A stretch of DNA of 8,367 nt from an uncultured Clostridia bacterium (GTDB lineage: Bacteria > Bacillota > Clostridia > Christensenellales > UBA1242). The notes under the pieces were generated by a model. The model ran no database searches and was not told the origin of the DNA. It saw only the letters and a list, made by a program, of their open reading frames with translations. Of this stretch, positions 1 through 5,123 are shown piece by piece. The first letter of the stretch is position 1. Each line of letters opens with the position of its first letter. Position numbers and translations under genes: made by a program. The stretch covers positions 1 to 8,367 of the forward strand of contig CAOJNR010000044.1 of assembly GCA_948439925.1 (NCBI GenBank). The letters are read 5' to 3'.

Positions 1-1163
1 CAGACAAAGACCTTGTGACATTGTGCTACAATTTTGGAGCTTATCCCTGTCCTGCCAATGATATTAAGATATACACTGACGGCAAGGAAAAAATTGAAGA
101 CCTCAAAAAAGATCTCCTAAGTGCAAAAAAGACAATCAATATTGAATACTATATCTTTGCAAAAGACAAAGTTGGTCGTGAAATAATGGATATTCTTTGC
201 CAAAAAGCACGCGAAGGTGTGGACGTTAAATTGATTTATGATTCAATCGGGTCAAGAAAAACTCCAAGACGCTTTTTCAAAAAACTCAAAAAAGCGGGCG
301 GAGAAGTTTGTGAATTTTTCCCACCACTTTTTCATATCCGGCTTATTAACCTCAAACTGAATTATCGCAATCACCGCAAGATTGTGGTGGTGGACGGAAA
401 ATATGGTTGGACAGGTGGAATAAATATTCGTGAGGATCATCTCGGGCTTAACAAAAAACTTTCGCCTTGGCGAGATACCCATATAAGAATTGAAGGAAGC
501 GGAGTTTATCCACTTCAAAACATATTCCTTGATGACTATCGCTATTGCACAAATGATGACACTCCGCCAATTCTGTATCTCGAAAATGGATATTTTCCAT
601 CGCCTAGAATTTGCGGTGACGCTCTTGTTCAAGTGATTGATTCAGGTCCAGACAGTTCGGTGCAGAAAATCAAGGAAGCATTTGTTAAAATGATTGTGTC
701 TGCAAACAAGAGGGTGTATATCCAAACGCCTTACTTTATTCCAGATGACGTCTTTTTCAGTGCGCTCCGAATTGCCGTCAAAAGCGGTGTTGATGTTCGC
801 ATAATGGTGCCAAAGATTTCTGACAAAAAAACTGTCTATCTTGCAACGCTTTCATATCTCAAAGAAATGGTTGATATTGGCGTTAAAGTTTATCTATATA
901 AAGGTTTTTTGCACAGTAAAGCCATGATAATTGATTACAATAAGGTCGCAATAGGAACTTGCAATATGGACAATCGTTCTTTTGGTCTTAATTTCGAAGA
1001 TACAGCAATTATTTATTCAGCCAAGTTCAATCAAAAATATAATCAAATTTTTGAAAACGACATTGAAAATTCAATCACGGCAGAGAAAGAATATTTTGCG
1101 AAAAAACGATGGCTGACCAAGATTTTGCAGGCAATTATGCGACTTCTTTCAGCATTGTTTTAG
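1..1163 (+). CDS. cls: Cardiolipin synthase (PLD superfamily), 5'-truncated by the window edge
   Basis: This enzyme makes cardiolipin by transferring a phosphatidyl group between two phosphatidylglycerol molecules at the cytoplasmic membrane. The reading frame is open to base 3, and the GTG at 15 lies inside it, so the true start and the usual N-terminal membrane segments lie outside the window. Counting residues from that GTG, the first HKD motif is at 120-127 (NHRKIVVVDG, nt 369-398) and is followed by GWTGGINI. The second is at 300-307 (HSKAMIID) and is followed by GTCNMDNRSF. Both have the H-x-K-x4-D catalytic pattern. The sections LSAKKTINIEYYIF and YIQTPYFIPDD are typical of bacterial Cls. 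About 386 codons are present of a family that usually has about 480-510. The C-terminus is hydrophobic and basic. The gene stops at TAG 1161-1163 and is followed directly by a terminator. Family assignment is firm; which Cls paralogue is unknown. Confidence 0.93.
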   Translation, partial: DKDLVTLCYNFGAYPCPANDIKIYTDGKEKIEDLKKDLLSAKKTINIEYYIFAKDKVGREIMDILCQKAREGVDVKLIYDSIGSRKTPRRFFKKLKKAGGEVCEFFPPLFHIRLINLKLNYRNHRKIVVVDGKYGWTGGINIREDHLGLNKKLSPWRDTHIRIEGSGVYPLQNIFLDDYRYCTNDDTPPILYLENGYFPSPRICGDALVQVIDSGPDSSVQKIKEAFVKMIVSANKRVYIQTPYFIPDDVFFSALRIAVKSGVDVRIMVPKISDKKTVYLATLSYLKEMVDIGVKVYLYKGFLHSKAMIIDYNKVAIGTCNMDNRSFGLNFEDTAIIYSAKFNQKYNQIFENDIENSITAEKEYFAKKRWLTKILQAIMRLLSALF

Positions 1164-1165
1164 AT

Positions 1166-1198
1166 AAAAGCCACGATAATATATCGAGGCTTTTTTTT
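1166..1198 (+). terminator. Rho-independent terminator of the cardiolipin synthase gene
   Basis: The hairpin pairs AAAAGCC (1166-1172) with GGCTTTT (1188-1194) and CGATA (1174-1178) with TATCG (1182-1186), with one A-A mismatch between the two stems. It ends in a run of eight Ts at 1191-1198. It starts 2 bases after the stop codon. Confidence 0.88.
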
Positions 1199-1238
1199 GT
1201 TTATAAAACCAACTTTTTTTAATTTGCACACAAAAGTT

Positions 1239-1268
1239 TTGACAAAAATATATATAAACTGTTATAAT
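1239..1268 (+). promoter_or_regulatory. Sigma-70-type promoter of the lipoprotein gene
   Basis: Perfect -35 TTGACA (1239-1244) and perfect -10 TATAAT (1263-1268) are separated by 18 bases. Transcription would begin near 1275, giving a leader of about 18 bases that carries an AGGAGG ribosome binding site at 1283-1288. Confidence 0.85.
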
Positions 1269-1292
1269 AATTATAGATTTAAAGGAGGGAAT

Positions 1293-2117
1293 ATGAAAAA
1301 ATCTGTAAAAACATCTTTAAAAACTTTGGGAGTGGGCGCTTTAATGATTCCTTGCGCTTTTGGCCTAACCGCTTGCGGAGGAAATGGTCAGGTTCAAGTT
1401 GACACATCAGGCAACTATCAAGCAACAACTTATTCAGAAGCAAGTCAATATTTTGACAGTGTTCAAGAAGCAGGAAACTTGGATTTTCAAGGATTGAAAT
1501 TCACTAGTATTGTCGATATAAGCGGTAAGTTATCTCAGGGAGGAAATGTTGCTGAGGTTAAGTCCACAATGACTTTAAATGGTGCTGTTTCTTATGGTGA
1601 GGAAATTCTTGCAAGTTGTGATTATACTGTTCATGGAAAATCTTCTTATTTGGGAACAACCGTTGAAGAAAATATGAATGGAAATATCTGGATTAAAGAA
1701 GGCTATGTTTATACATACTTAAAAAACGGCGATAAAGAACAAAAAATCAAGGCTGAGTTTGATGGTGTGGGCGATATCAACCCTAACGACCCAACAACTT
1801 CTCTTCCATCAGCAGAACTTATAGGCGGTTTTTTGGAGGATATAGCAAAACTTGACGATAATGAACTTGCAATTCGCGTAGCAGAGAACAATGAAACTGT
1901 TAAGTATGAAATCAAAGCTAACTCACTTGAAACTGGCGAAGTTACTTTCTATCTTGTTTTCAAAAATGATCAACTTGACCAATTCCAAGCAAATTTCAAA
2001 TATGAAATGACAGCAACAATGACAATGAATGCTGTCAGAACAACTGAAAAAGTTGAAGTGAATGAAAACTTTGGTGGATATCTTGACCCAAGTAACATTG
2101 AAGATATGTTCAATTAA
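1293..2117 (+). CDS. Putative lipoprotein of unknown function
   Basis: This is a predicted 274-residue exported lipoprotein. The ATG at 1293 is chosen because AGGAGG (1283-1288) sits 4 bases upstream and the promoter lies just before it; an in-frame ATG at 1197 would place the promoter inside the gene. The signal peptide has a basic start (MKKSVKTSLKTLG), a hydrophobic core and the lipobox LTAC followed by GG, so Cys28 would be lipidated. The mature part is rich in acidic and polar residues, with alternating short strand-like segments (for example STMTLNGAVSYGEEI and WIKEGYVYTYLKNGDKEQ). This suggests a beta-rich fold of the LolA/LppX/DUF6612 kind; that is inference from pattern, not a recognised match. 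No catalytic motif is visible. The gene is a single transcription unit with its own promoter and terminator. Confidence 0.85.
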   Translation: MKKSVKTSLKTLGVGALMIPCAFGLTACGGNGQVQVDTSGNYQATTYSEASQYFDSVQEAGNLDFQGLKFTSIVDISGKLSQGGNVAEVKSTMTLNGAVSYGEEILASCDYTVHGKSSYLGTTVEENMNGNIWIKEGYVYTYLKNGDKEQKIKAEFDGVGDINPNDPTTSLPSAELIGGFLEDIAKLDDNELAIRVAENNETVKYEIKANSLETGEVTFYLVFKNDQLDQFQANFKYEMTATMTMNAVRTTEKVEVNENFGGYLDPSNIEDMFN

Positions 2118-2128
2118 AATTAATAAAT

Positions 2129-2157
2129 AAAAAAGAGAGTTAAAATCTCTCTTTTTT
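2129..2157 (+). terminator. Rho-independent terminator after the lipoprotein gene
   Basis: A perfect 11-bp stem pairs AAAAAAGAGAG (2129-2139) with CTCTCTTTTTT (2147-2157) around a 7-base loop. The symmetric A and T tails mean it could act in both directions. It begins 11 bases after the stop at 2117. Confidence 0.9.
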
Positions 2158-2208
2158 ACTGCATTTAATTGAATTAAAACCTTTCTTCAAAAATTTTGCA
2201 AAAAACAG

Positions 2209-2237
2209 TTTACATTTGCTATAAAATTTGTTATAAT
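2209..2237 (+). promoter_or_regulatory. Strong promoter of the tRNA locus
   Basis: -35 TTTACA (2209-2214) and perfect -10 TATAAT (2232-2237) are spaced by the optimal 17 bases. Transcription would start near 2244, about 38 bases before the tRNA fragment at 2282 and about 200 before the intact tRNA. No comparable promoter is seen between the fragment and the intact tRNA, so this one probably drives the whole locus. Confidence 0.82.
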
Positions 2238-2281
2238 AATCACGCTGAATGGCAAATTGAACAATTTAATAAATTTTATAT

Positions 2282-2303
2282 GCGTCCATAGCTCAGCTGG
2301 ATA
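2282..2303 (+). pseudogene. 5' fragment of a tRNA gene (acceptor strand plus D arm only)
   Basis: Twenty-two bases match the 5' end of the intact tRNA-Arg at 2446-2467 in 20 positions, including the exact D-arm string TAGCTCAGCTGGATA. The 5' acceptor strand is GCGTCCA and differs from GCGTTCT of the intact gene at two positions, so it is a diverged copy or another tRNA species. The match ends at the end of the D loop. The expected GAGC of the D stem, the anticodon arm, the T arm and the complementary TGGACGC are all absent before 2446, so no functional tRNA can fold. It sits at a normal distance behind a strong promoter, as a real tRNA gene would. Confidence 0.75.
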
Positions 2304-2440
2304 ACACCTAGCGTTGTTGCGATTTCGTCAGACCTTCACAAGAGTTTGTGAACAACCTCTGTGAAATTCTTCCTCGTCTAATGAGCTACGCTCTCATAAA
2401 TCTGCTCCTCGAAACAACTTAATATATAAAACAAACCTTA
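2304..2440 (+). other. Unidentified insert between the tRNA fragment and intact tRNA-Arg
   Basis: This stretch replaces the rest of the broken tRNA and by eye is richer in G+C than the flanking spacers. It contains a perfect hairpin, TTCACAA (2335-2341) with TTGTGAA (2346-2352) around a 4-base loop, and a second small one, ATGAG/CTCAT at 2381-2396. An open plus-strand frame of 36 codons without an upstream start codon runs from 2312 to a TAA at 2420-2422 (it includes FVNNLCEILPRL). It could be a coding remnant, but it is too short to judge. There is no transposase, no integrase and no clear terminal inverted repeat. I do not recognise it. Confidence 0.45.
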
Positions 2441-2445
2441 ATTAT

Positions 2446-2522
2446 GCGTTCTTAGCTCAGCTGGATAGAGCGTCTGTCTACGGAACAGAAGGTCAGGGGT
2501 TCGAATCCCTTAGGACGCACCA
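2446..2522 (+). tRNA. tRNA-Arg (anticodon ACG), CCA encoded
   Basis: A complete cloverleaf is readable. The acceptor is GCGTTCT/AGGACGC with one T-G wobble, the D stem is GCTC/GAGC, and the anticodon stem is TCTGT/ACAGA around loop CTACGGA. The T stem is AGGGG/CCCTT around TTCGAAT. The discriminator is A2519 and CCA is encoded at 2520-2522. Loop position 33 is T and positions 34-36 are ACG. In bacteria A34 of this tRNA is normally deaminated to inosine by TadA, letting it read CGU, CGC and CGA. It is probably transcribed from the promoter at 2209 and ended by the terminator at 2535. Confidence 0.97.
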
Positions 2523-2534
2523 AGTATACAAACT

Positions 2535-2563
2535 AAAAAGTCTTTTTTTGAAAAGGCTTTTTT
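2535..2563 (+). terminator. Terminator of the tRNA locus
   Basis: A 12-bp stem (2535-2546 with 2551-2562, including one T-G wobble) closes on a TTTG loop. The descending arm ends in a T run. It lies 12 bases past the CCA end of tRNA-Arg. Confidence 0.82.
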
Positions 2564-2681
2564 CATTGTTGAAAACACAATATGCAGGTGTTTTGAGATA
2601 AAAATACCACTGTATGCAGAGATGCCCAAAATTGCAATTTCAAAGATGGACAAAATAAGTCTTTTTTCAAAACACAAAAGT

Positions 2682-2841
2682 TTTGATTTTTTTGCCAAAT
2701 AATCAAAATTTTGATAAAAATCGCAAAATCAAACTTTGATTTTGCGACGGGAATTTTTTGATTTCCATGAGAAAATCAAAAATAATCAAAATAAATCAAA
2801 AATATCTTGCGATGCGTAAACTAAATCAAAAAATCAAAATT
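2682..2841. repeat. A+T-rich spacer with clustered ATCAAAA/TTTTGAT words and inverted repeats
   Basis: The gap between tRNA-Arg and the gene at 2891 is about 370 bp. After the tRNA terminator it holds no gene I can support. From 2682 on, the word ATCAAA or its complement TTTGAT recurs roughly ten times in both orientations. These include a 14-bp palindrome at 2702-2715 (ATCAAAATTTTGAT) and a perfect 12-bp inverted repeat, TCGCAAAATCAA (2721-2732) with TTGATTTTGCGA (2736-2747), around ACT. A weaker GGAA/TTCC hairpin follows at 2751-2767. The cluster ends just before the promoter at 2855. It could be a decayed repeat array, a binding-site cluster or simple low-complexity DNA. Confidence 0.55.
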
Positions 2842-2854
2842 TAGGGGCAAAACT

Positions 2855-2884
2855 GATACAGAATGCAAAGAGTTGTGGTATAAT
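2855..2884 (+). promoter_or_regulatory. Extended -10 promoter of the C39-like gene, no room for a leader
   Basis: -10 TATAAT (2879-2884) carries the extended element TGG immediately upstream. The best -35 is a poor GATACA at 2855-2860 with an 18-base spacer, so the extended -10 probably does most of the work. Only 6 bases separate TATAAT from the ATG at 2891, which puts the expected transcription start on the start codon. The 20 bases CAAAGAGTTGTGGTATAATG (2866-2885) recur exactly at 3576-3595. Confidence 0.75.
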
Positions 2885-2890
2885 GTTTTT

Positions 2891-3493
2891 ATGAAAACGA
2901 AAATAAAAGTTGTGATTATTACCGTTTTGATTCTTTTGGTTTTGATTTTGAGTGTAATTTTTGCTATTGCCATCTTGACACCGAAAGCTGATAAGATAAA
3001 TGTGGATGATATAACAGAGAGTTTTTTTATTGCAAATGGCACATATATTGATTATCAAGAAAAGGATGAGTGTTCAGCTTATTCAACGGCATATGTTCTT
3101 CGTAGTTTAGGGATGGATGTTTCAGGCAAAGAAATTTATCCGAAAATGAAAAGGTTTTTGGGGCTTATGACAGTGCAAAGTATAAGCAAGGAAATTGAAA
3201 AACAAGGATTTAAAGCGCAAGGTTATCATGGAAGTATTAATACTTTAAAACAAAGAATTGCACAAAATAAGCCAGTGATTTGCTATATTACAAACAGCAA
3301 TGACACACATTACGTTGTTGCGGTTGGCTATGACAATGAGAATATATATTTGGTTGATTCAATAAAAGAAAATGAAAATGTTTCAAATTCAGATTTGTAT
3401 AACCGCAAGGTCGCAGTGAAAGAGTTTGAAAAATTATGGAAGAACAAATGGTATTTTTATAATAACATATATATTGTTGTGGATTATAAATAA
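2891..3493 (+). CDS. Membrane-anchored C39-like papain-fold cysteine peptidase
   Basis: This is a predicted 200-residue protein with one N-terminal membrane helix (about residues 7-29, MKTKIK then a long Val/Ile/Leu run) and a single extracytoplasmic domain. The domain fits the C39/C39_2 papain-like fold. Gln56 is a candidate oxyanion-hole residue, Cys61 the nucleophile (DECSAYSTAYVLRSLG), His140 lies in THYVVAVGYD, and Asp156 in IYLVD, in the canonical Q-C-H-D order. No ABC transporter or membrane domain follows, unlike bacteriocin-processing C39 exporters. The substrate is unknown. ATG 2891 is preferred over an in-frame TTG at 2873, which overlaps the -10 box. No Shine-Dalgarno precedes 2891, so the mRNA appears leaderless. 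A terminator follows at 3516. Confidence 0.83.
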   Translation: MKTKIKVVIITVLILLVLILSVIFAIAILTPKADKINVDDITESFFIANGTYIDYQEKDECSAYSTAYVLRSLGMDVSGKEIYPKMKRFLGLMTVQSISKEIEKQGFKAQGYHGSINTLKQRIAQNKPVICYITNSNDTHYVVAVGYDNENIYLVDSIKENENVSNSDLYNRKVAVKEFEKLWKNKWYFYNNIYIVVDYK

Positions 3494-3515
3494 ATGTGAC
3501 ATGAAAGCATAGGTG

Positions 3516-3555
3516 TTAAGAAAATGCAATCACGGTCATTTTGCTTAAGTTTTTT
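3516..3555 (+). terminator. Rho-independent terminator after the C39-like gene
   Basis: TTAAGAAAATG (3516-3526) pairs with CATTTT-CTTAA (3537-3548) with one bulged G (3543) and a 10-base loop, followed by GTTTTTT (3549-3555). It separates the C39-like gene from the PPOX gene, which has its own promoter. Confidence 0.75.
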
Positions 3556-3565
3556 ATAAAAACCG

Positions 3566-3594
3566 ATTGCAGTTACAAAGAGTTGTGGTATAAT
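3566..3594 (+). promoter_or_regulatory. Extended -10 promoter of the PPOX-family gene
   Basis: -10 TATAAT (3589-3594) is preceded by the extended TGG element. A -35-like ATTGCA (3566-3571, 17-base spacer) is present. The expected start near 3601 coincides with the AGGAG ribosome binding site at 3601-3605, so the leader would be only about 11 bases. The block 3576-3595 is identical to the one upstream of the C39-like gene. Confidence 0.78.
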
Positions 3595-3611
3595 GAAAGC
3601 AGGAGAAAATA

Positions 3612-4028
3612 ATGATAACCCGAGAAAAATTATTTGAATTCATTGCAAAGCAAAAGACGGCATTTATCTCGTCAGTTGATGAGCAAGGCTACCCAGTAAC
3701 AAGGGCAATGCTTTGTCCAAGGGAAATTGATGGCAACGATATTTATTTCAGCACCAACACTTCAAGTAAGAAAGTGGAGCAATATCAAAAGAACAACAAG
3801 GCTTGTGTGTATTTTTATGAACGTGGAAGATTTAAGTATCAAGGCGTGACAATAAAAGGGACGATGCAAGTTTGCACTGACCAAGAAACAAAAGAAAAAA
3901 TTTGGCGATTTGGCGACAGGATTTTTTATAAAAAAGGAGTAACCGACCCAGATTACTGTGTGTTAAAGTTTACAGCGAAAGAGGCTGAATATTATTGTGA
4001 TTTTAAAATTGAAAAAATTAAGTTTTGA
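3612..4028 (+). CDS. Pyridoxamine 5'-phosphate oxidase-like (PPOX) FMN split-barrel protein
   Basis: A 138-residue cytoplasmic protein of the small PPOX/general-stress-protein-26 type, which usually binds FMN or F420-like flavins and reduces small molecules. Most members have no defined substrate. Family features seen are the N-terminal helix followed by TAFISSVDEQGYPVTRAML (about residues 16-34) and the IYFSTNTSSKKVEQYQKNNKACVYF block (44-68), where Ser/Lys residues typically contact the flavin phosphate. The GVTIKGTMQV strand follows (78-87), then an acidic helix and the terminal barrel strand VLKFTAKEAEYY. The start is fixed by AGGAG at 3601-3605, 6 bases before ATG. Length is normal for this subfamily. 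It is a single gene with its own promoter; a weak A/T-only hairpin at 4027-4052 may end it. Confidence 0.87.
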   Translation: MITREKLFEFIAKQKTAFISSVDEQGYPVTRAMLCPREIDGNDIYFSTNTSSKKVEQYQKNNKACVYFYERGRFKYQGVTIKGTMQVCTDQETKEKIWRFGDRIFYKKGVTDPDYCVLKFTAKEAEYYCDFKIEKIKF

Positions 4029-4081
4029 TTTTTTTAATTATTATATTAAAAATCTCTTTGCGAATTATCGCTAGCAGTAAC

Positions 4082-4110
4082 TTGACTGAAAAAAAGAAAA
4101 GTGATAAAAT
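4082..4110 (+). promoter_or_regulatory. Promoter of the two-pass zinc-ribbon gene
   Basis: -35 TTGACT (4082-4087) and -10 TAAAAT (4105-4110) are spaced by 17 bases. A TG one base before the -10 makes it an extended -10. The start would be near 4117, with AGGAGG (4126-4131) 4 bases before the ATG at 4136. Confidence 0.75.
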
Positions 4111-4135
4111 TTATGTCATATAAATAGGAGGAATT

Positions 4136-5008
4136 ATGCCATCGGGTTCACATGGAGGACACAGCGGAAGTCATGGTTCGCACGGCGGTGGTTCACATCA
4201 TCATTCAAGTTCAGGCGGTCACAGTTCTCGCAGACCAATACATTTTCGTTACAGGCATACAAGATATGTTGTGCGTGCTGGCGCAAGCGTTTTTCTTTCA
4301 TTTTTAGCCATGTTTTTGTTTTTCGCTATTTTTGGATTTGCTGCTTCTTGGATTATGAAAGCTCAATCGGAAAGATATCTCAGAGAAATTGAGGCAGACT
4401 ATATTTATTATCAAAATATGATAGCCGATGCCAAAGAAAATCCAGATGAGTTGATTGTTGACGGCACAGTTATCACCAAGTATTACAACTCCATTGCAGA
4501 CAAATGGTATATCACATATTTCTTTATTGCGGATAATGGAGAGAGCGTTGAAGGCTACACTTTCAGTGTTTACACGATAGAAGAGGCCAACAACTTTAAA
4601 CGTGGTGACATAATTAAACTTGCAGTTGATGGTCGCCCAATGGATTCACAAACGGACAGTATTCCGCTTGATTATGCCGAAATGCCAATTCAGCAAGACG
4701 GGGAATATGCAACATATTCAAGTCAAAGACGTGGTGAAAAAATTGCAATGATTGTTTGTGGATGTGCTTTTGGTGGAATAATTGTGCTTTACATTGTTGT
4801 TATGTTTACAAACAAAGTCAAAGTTCAAGACAGAAACTCTCAAAGTCAGAAAACTCAACCTTTGGAAGAAATGAGTGACTTAGCAAATCCCACTGACAAC
4901 GCAGAGAAAACAATAAACACGAAAAAGATTTATTGCGAATTTTGTGGCGCGGAAATGTTACCTGACCAGAAAAGATGCCCAAATTGTAGGTCAAAACGAG
5001 ATATTTAA
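4136..5008 (+). CDS. Two-pass membrane protein with His-rich head and C-terminal zinc ribbon
   Basis: A 290-residue protein of unknown function. Residues 1-31 are almost only Gly, Ser and His, and ten His lie within the first 41 residues. A basic stretch follows (R32, R33, R38, R40, R43, R47), then membrane helix 1 (about 48-73) and a soluble loop of about 125 residues (75-200). Membrane helix 2 (about 203-224) and a polar linker lead to a C-terminal zinc ribbon with Cys267, Cys270, Cys281 and Cys284 (CEFCG...CPNC). The positive-inside rule puts both ends in the cytoplasm and the loop outside. The loop core (GTVITKYYNS...RGDIIKLAVDGRP) loosely recalls DUF3592-type small beta domains; this is a weak impression. 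Both tails could bind metal. The start is supported by AGGAGG at 4126-4131. It is transcribed alone and ends at a strong terminator. Confidence 0.82.
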   Translation: MPSGSHGGHSGSHGSHGGGSHHHSSSGGHSSRRPIHFRYRHTRYVVRAGASVFLSFLAMFLFFAIFGFAASWIMKAQSERYLREIEADYIYYQNMIADAKENPDELIVDGTVITKYYNSIADKWYITYFFIADNGESVEGYTFSVYTIEEANNFKRGDIIKLAVDGRPMDSQTDSIPLDYAEMPIQQDGEYATYSSQRRGEKIAMIVCGCAFGGIIVLYIVVMFTNKVKVQDRNSQSQKTQPLEEMSDLANPTDNAEKTINTKKIYCEFCGAEMLPDQKRCPNCRSKRDI

Positions 5009-5083
5009 ATTGGATAAAACCCGAAATTGTGTTTGATTTAAAAGAAATCGCTGATTTCATTTCTATTATTCTTGCGTTTATAT

Positions 5084-5118
5084 AAAAAATATAGCCTGAT
5101 GACTTGGCTATATTTTTT
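5084..5118. terminator. Bidirectional terminator between convergent genes
   Basis: A perfect 13-bp stem pairs AAAAAATATAGCC (5084-5096) with GGCTATATTTTTT (5106-5118) around a 9-base loop. T runs on both strands allow it to end the zinc-ribbon gene from the left and the minus-strand gene (stop at 5124) from the right. Confidence 0.92.
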
Positions 5119-5123
5119 GTTTT

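Noticed and set aside
15..17. GTG as the start of cardiolipin synthase
   Set aside because: The frame is open upstream to the window edge and the protein would lack the N-terminal membrane part, so this is an internal valine codon.
252..632. Minus-strand open frame of 126 codons inside the cardiolipin synthase gene
   Set aside because: It lies opposite conserved HKD1 coding sequence and encodes nothing recognisable; it is an antisense shadow.
1197..1292. N-terminal extension of the lipoprotein gene from ATG 1197
   Set aside because: It would contain the TTGACA/TATAAT promoter and ribosome binding site and would move the signal peptide away from the N-terminus.
2282..2522. A tRNA gene split by an intron
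   Set aside because: The downstream copy is complete by itself, the fragment breaks in the D stem rather than the anticodon loop, and its acceptor strand has no matching 3' partner.
2510..2698. Minus-strand open frame of 62 codons with a hydrophobic stretch
   Set aside because: It starts with TTG without a ribosome binding site, runs through the tRNA terminator and overlaps the 3' end of tRNA-Arg.
2682..2841. CRISPR array
   Set aside because: The repeated word is only 7-8 bases, irregularly spaced and in both orientations; there are no regular repeats, spacers or cas genes.
2873..2890. TTG 2873 as start of the C39-like gene
   Set aside because: The TTG overlaps the promoter region just before TATAAT and would lie upstream of the predicted transcription start; it has no ribosome binding site.
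2821..3058. Two overlapping minus-strand open frames opposite the C39-like gene start
   Set aside because: They are low-complexity Lys/Asn/Ile/Phe-rich translations antisense to the membrane helix, with no start signals.
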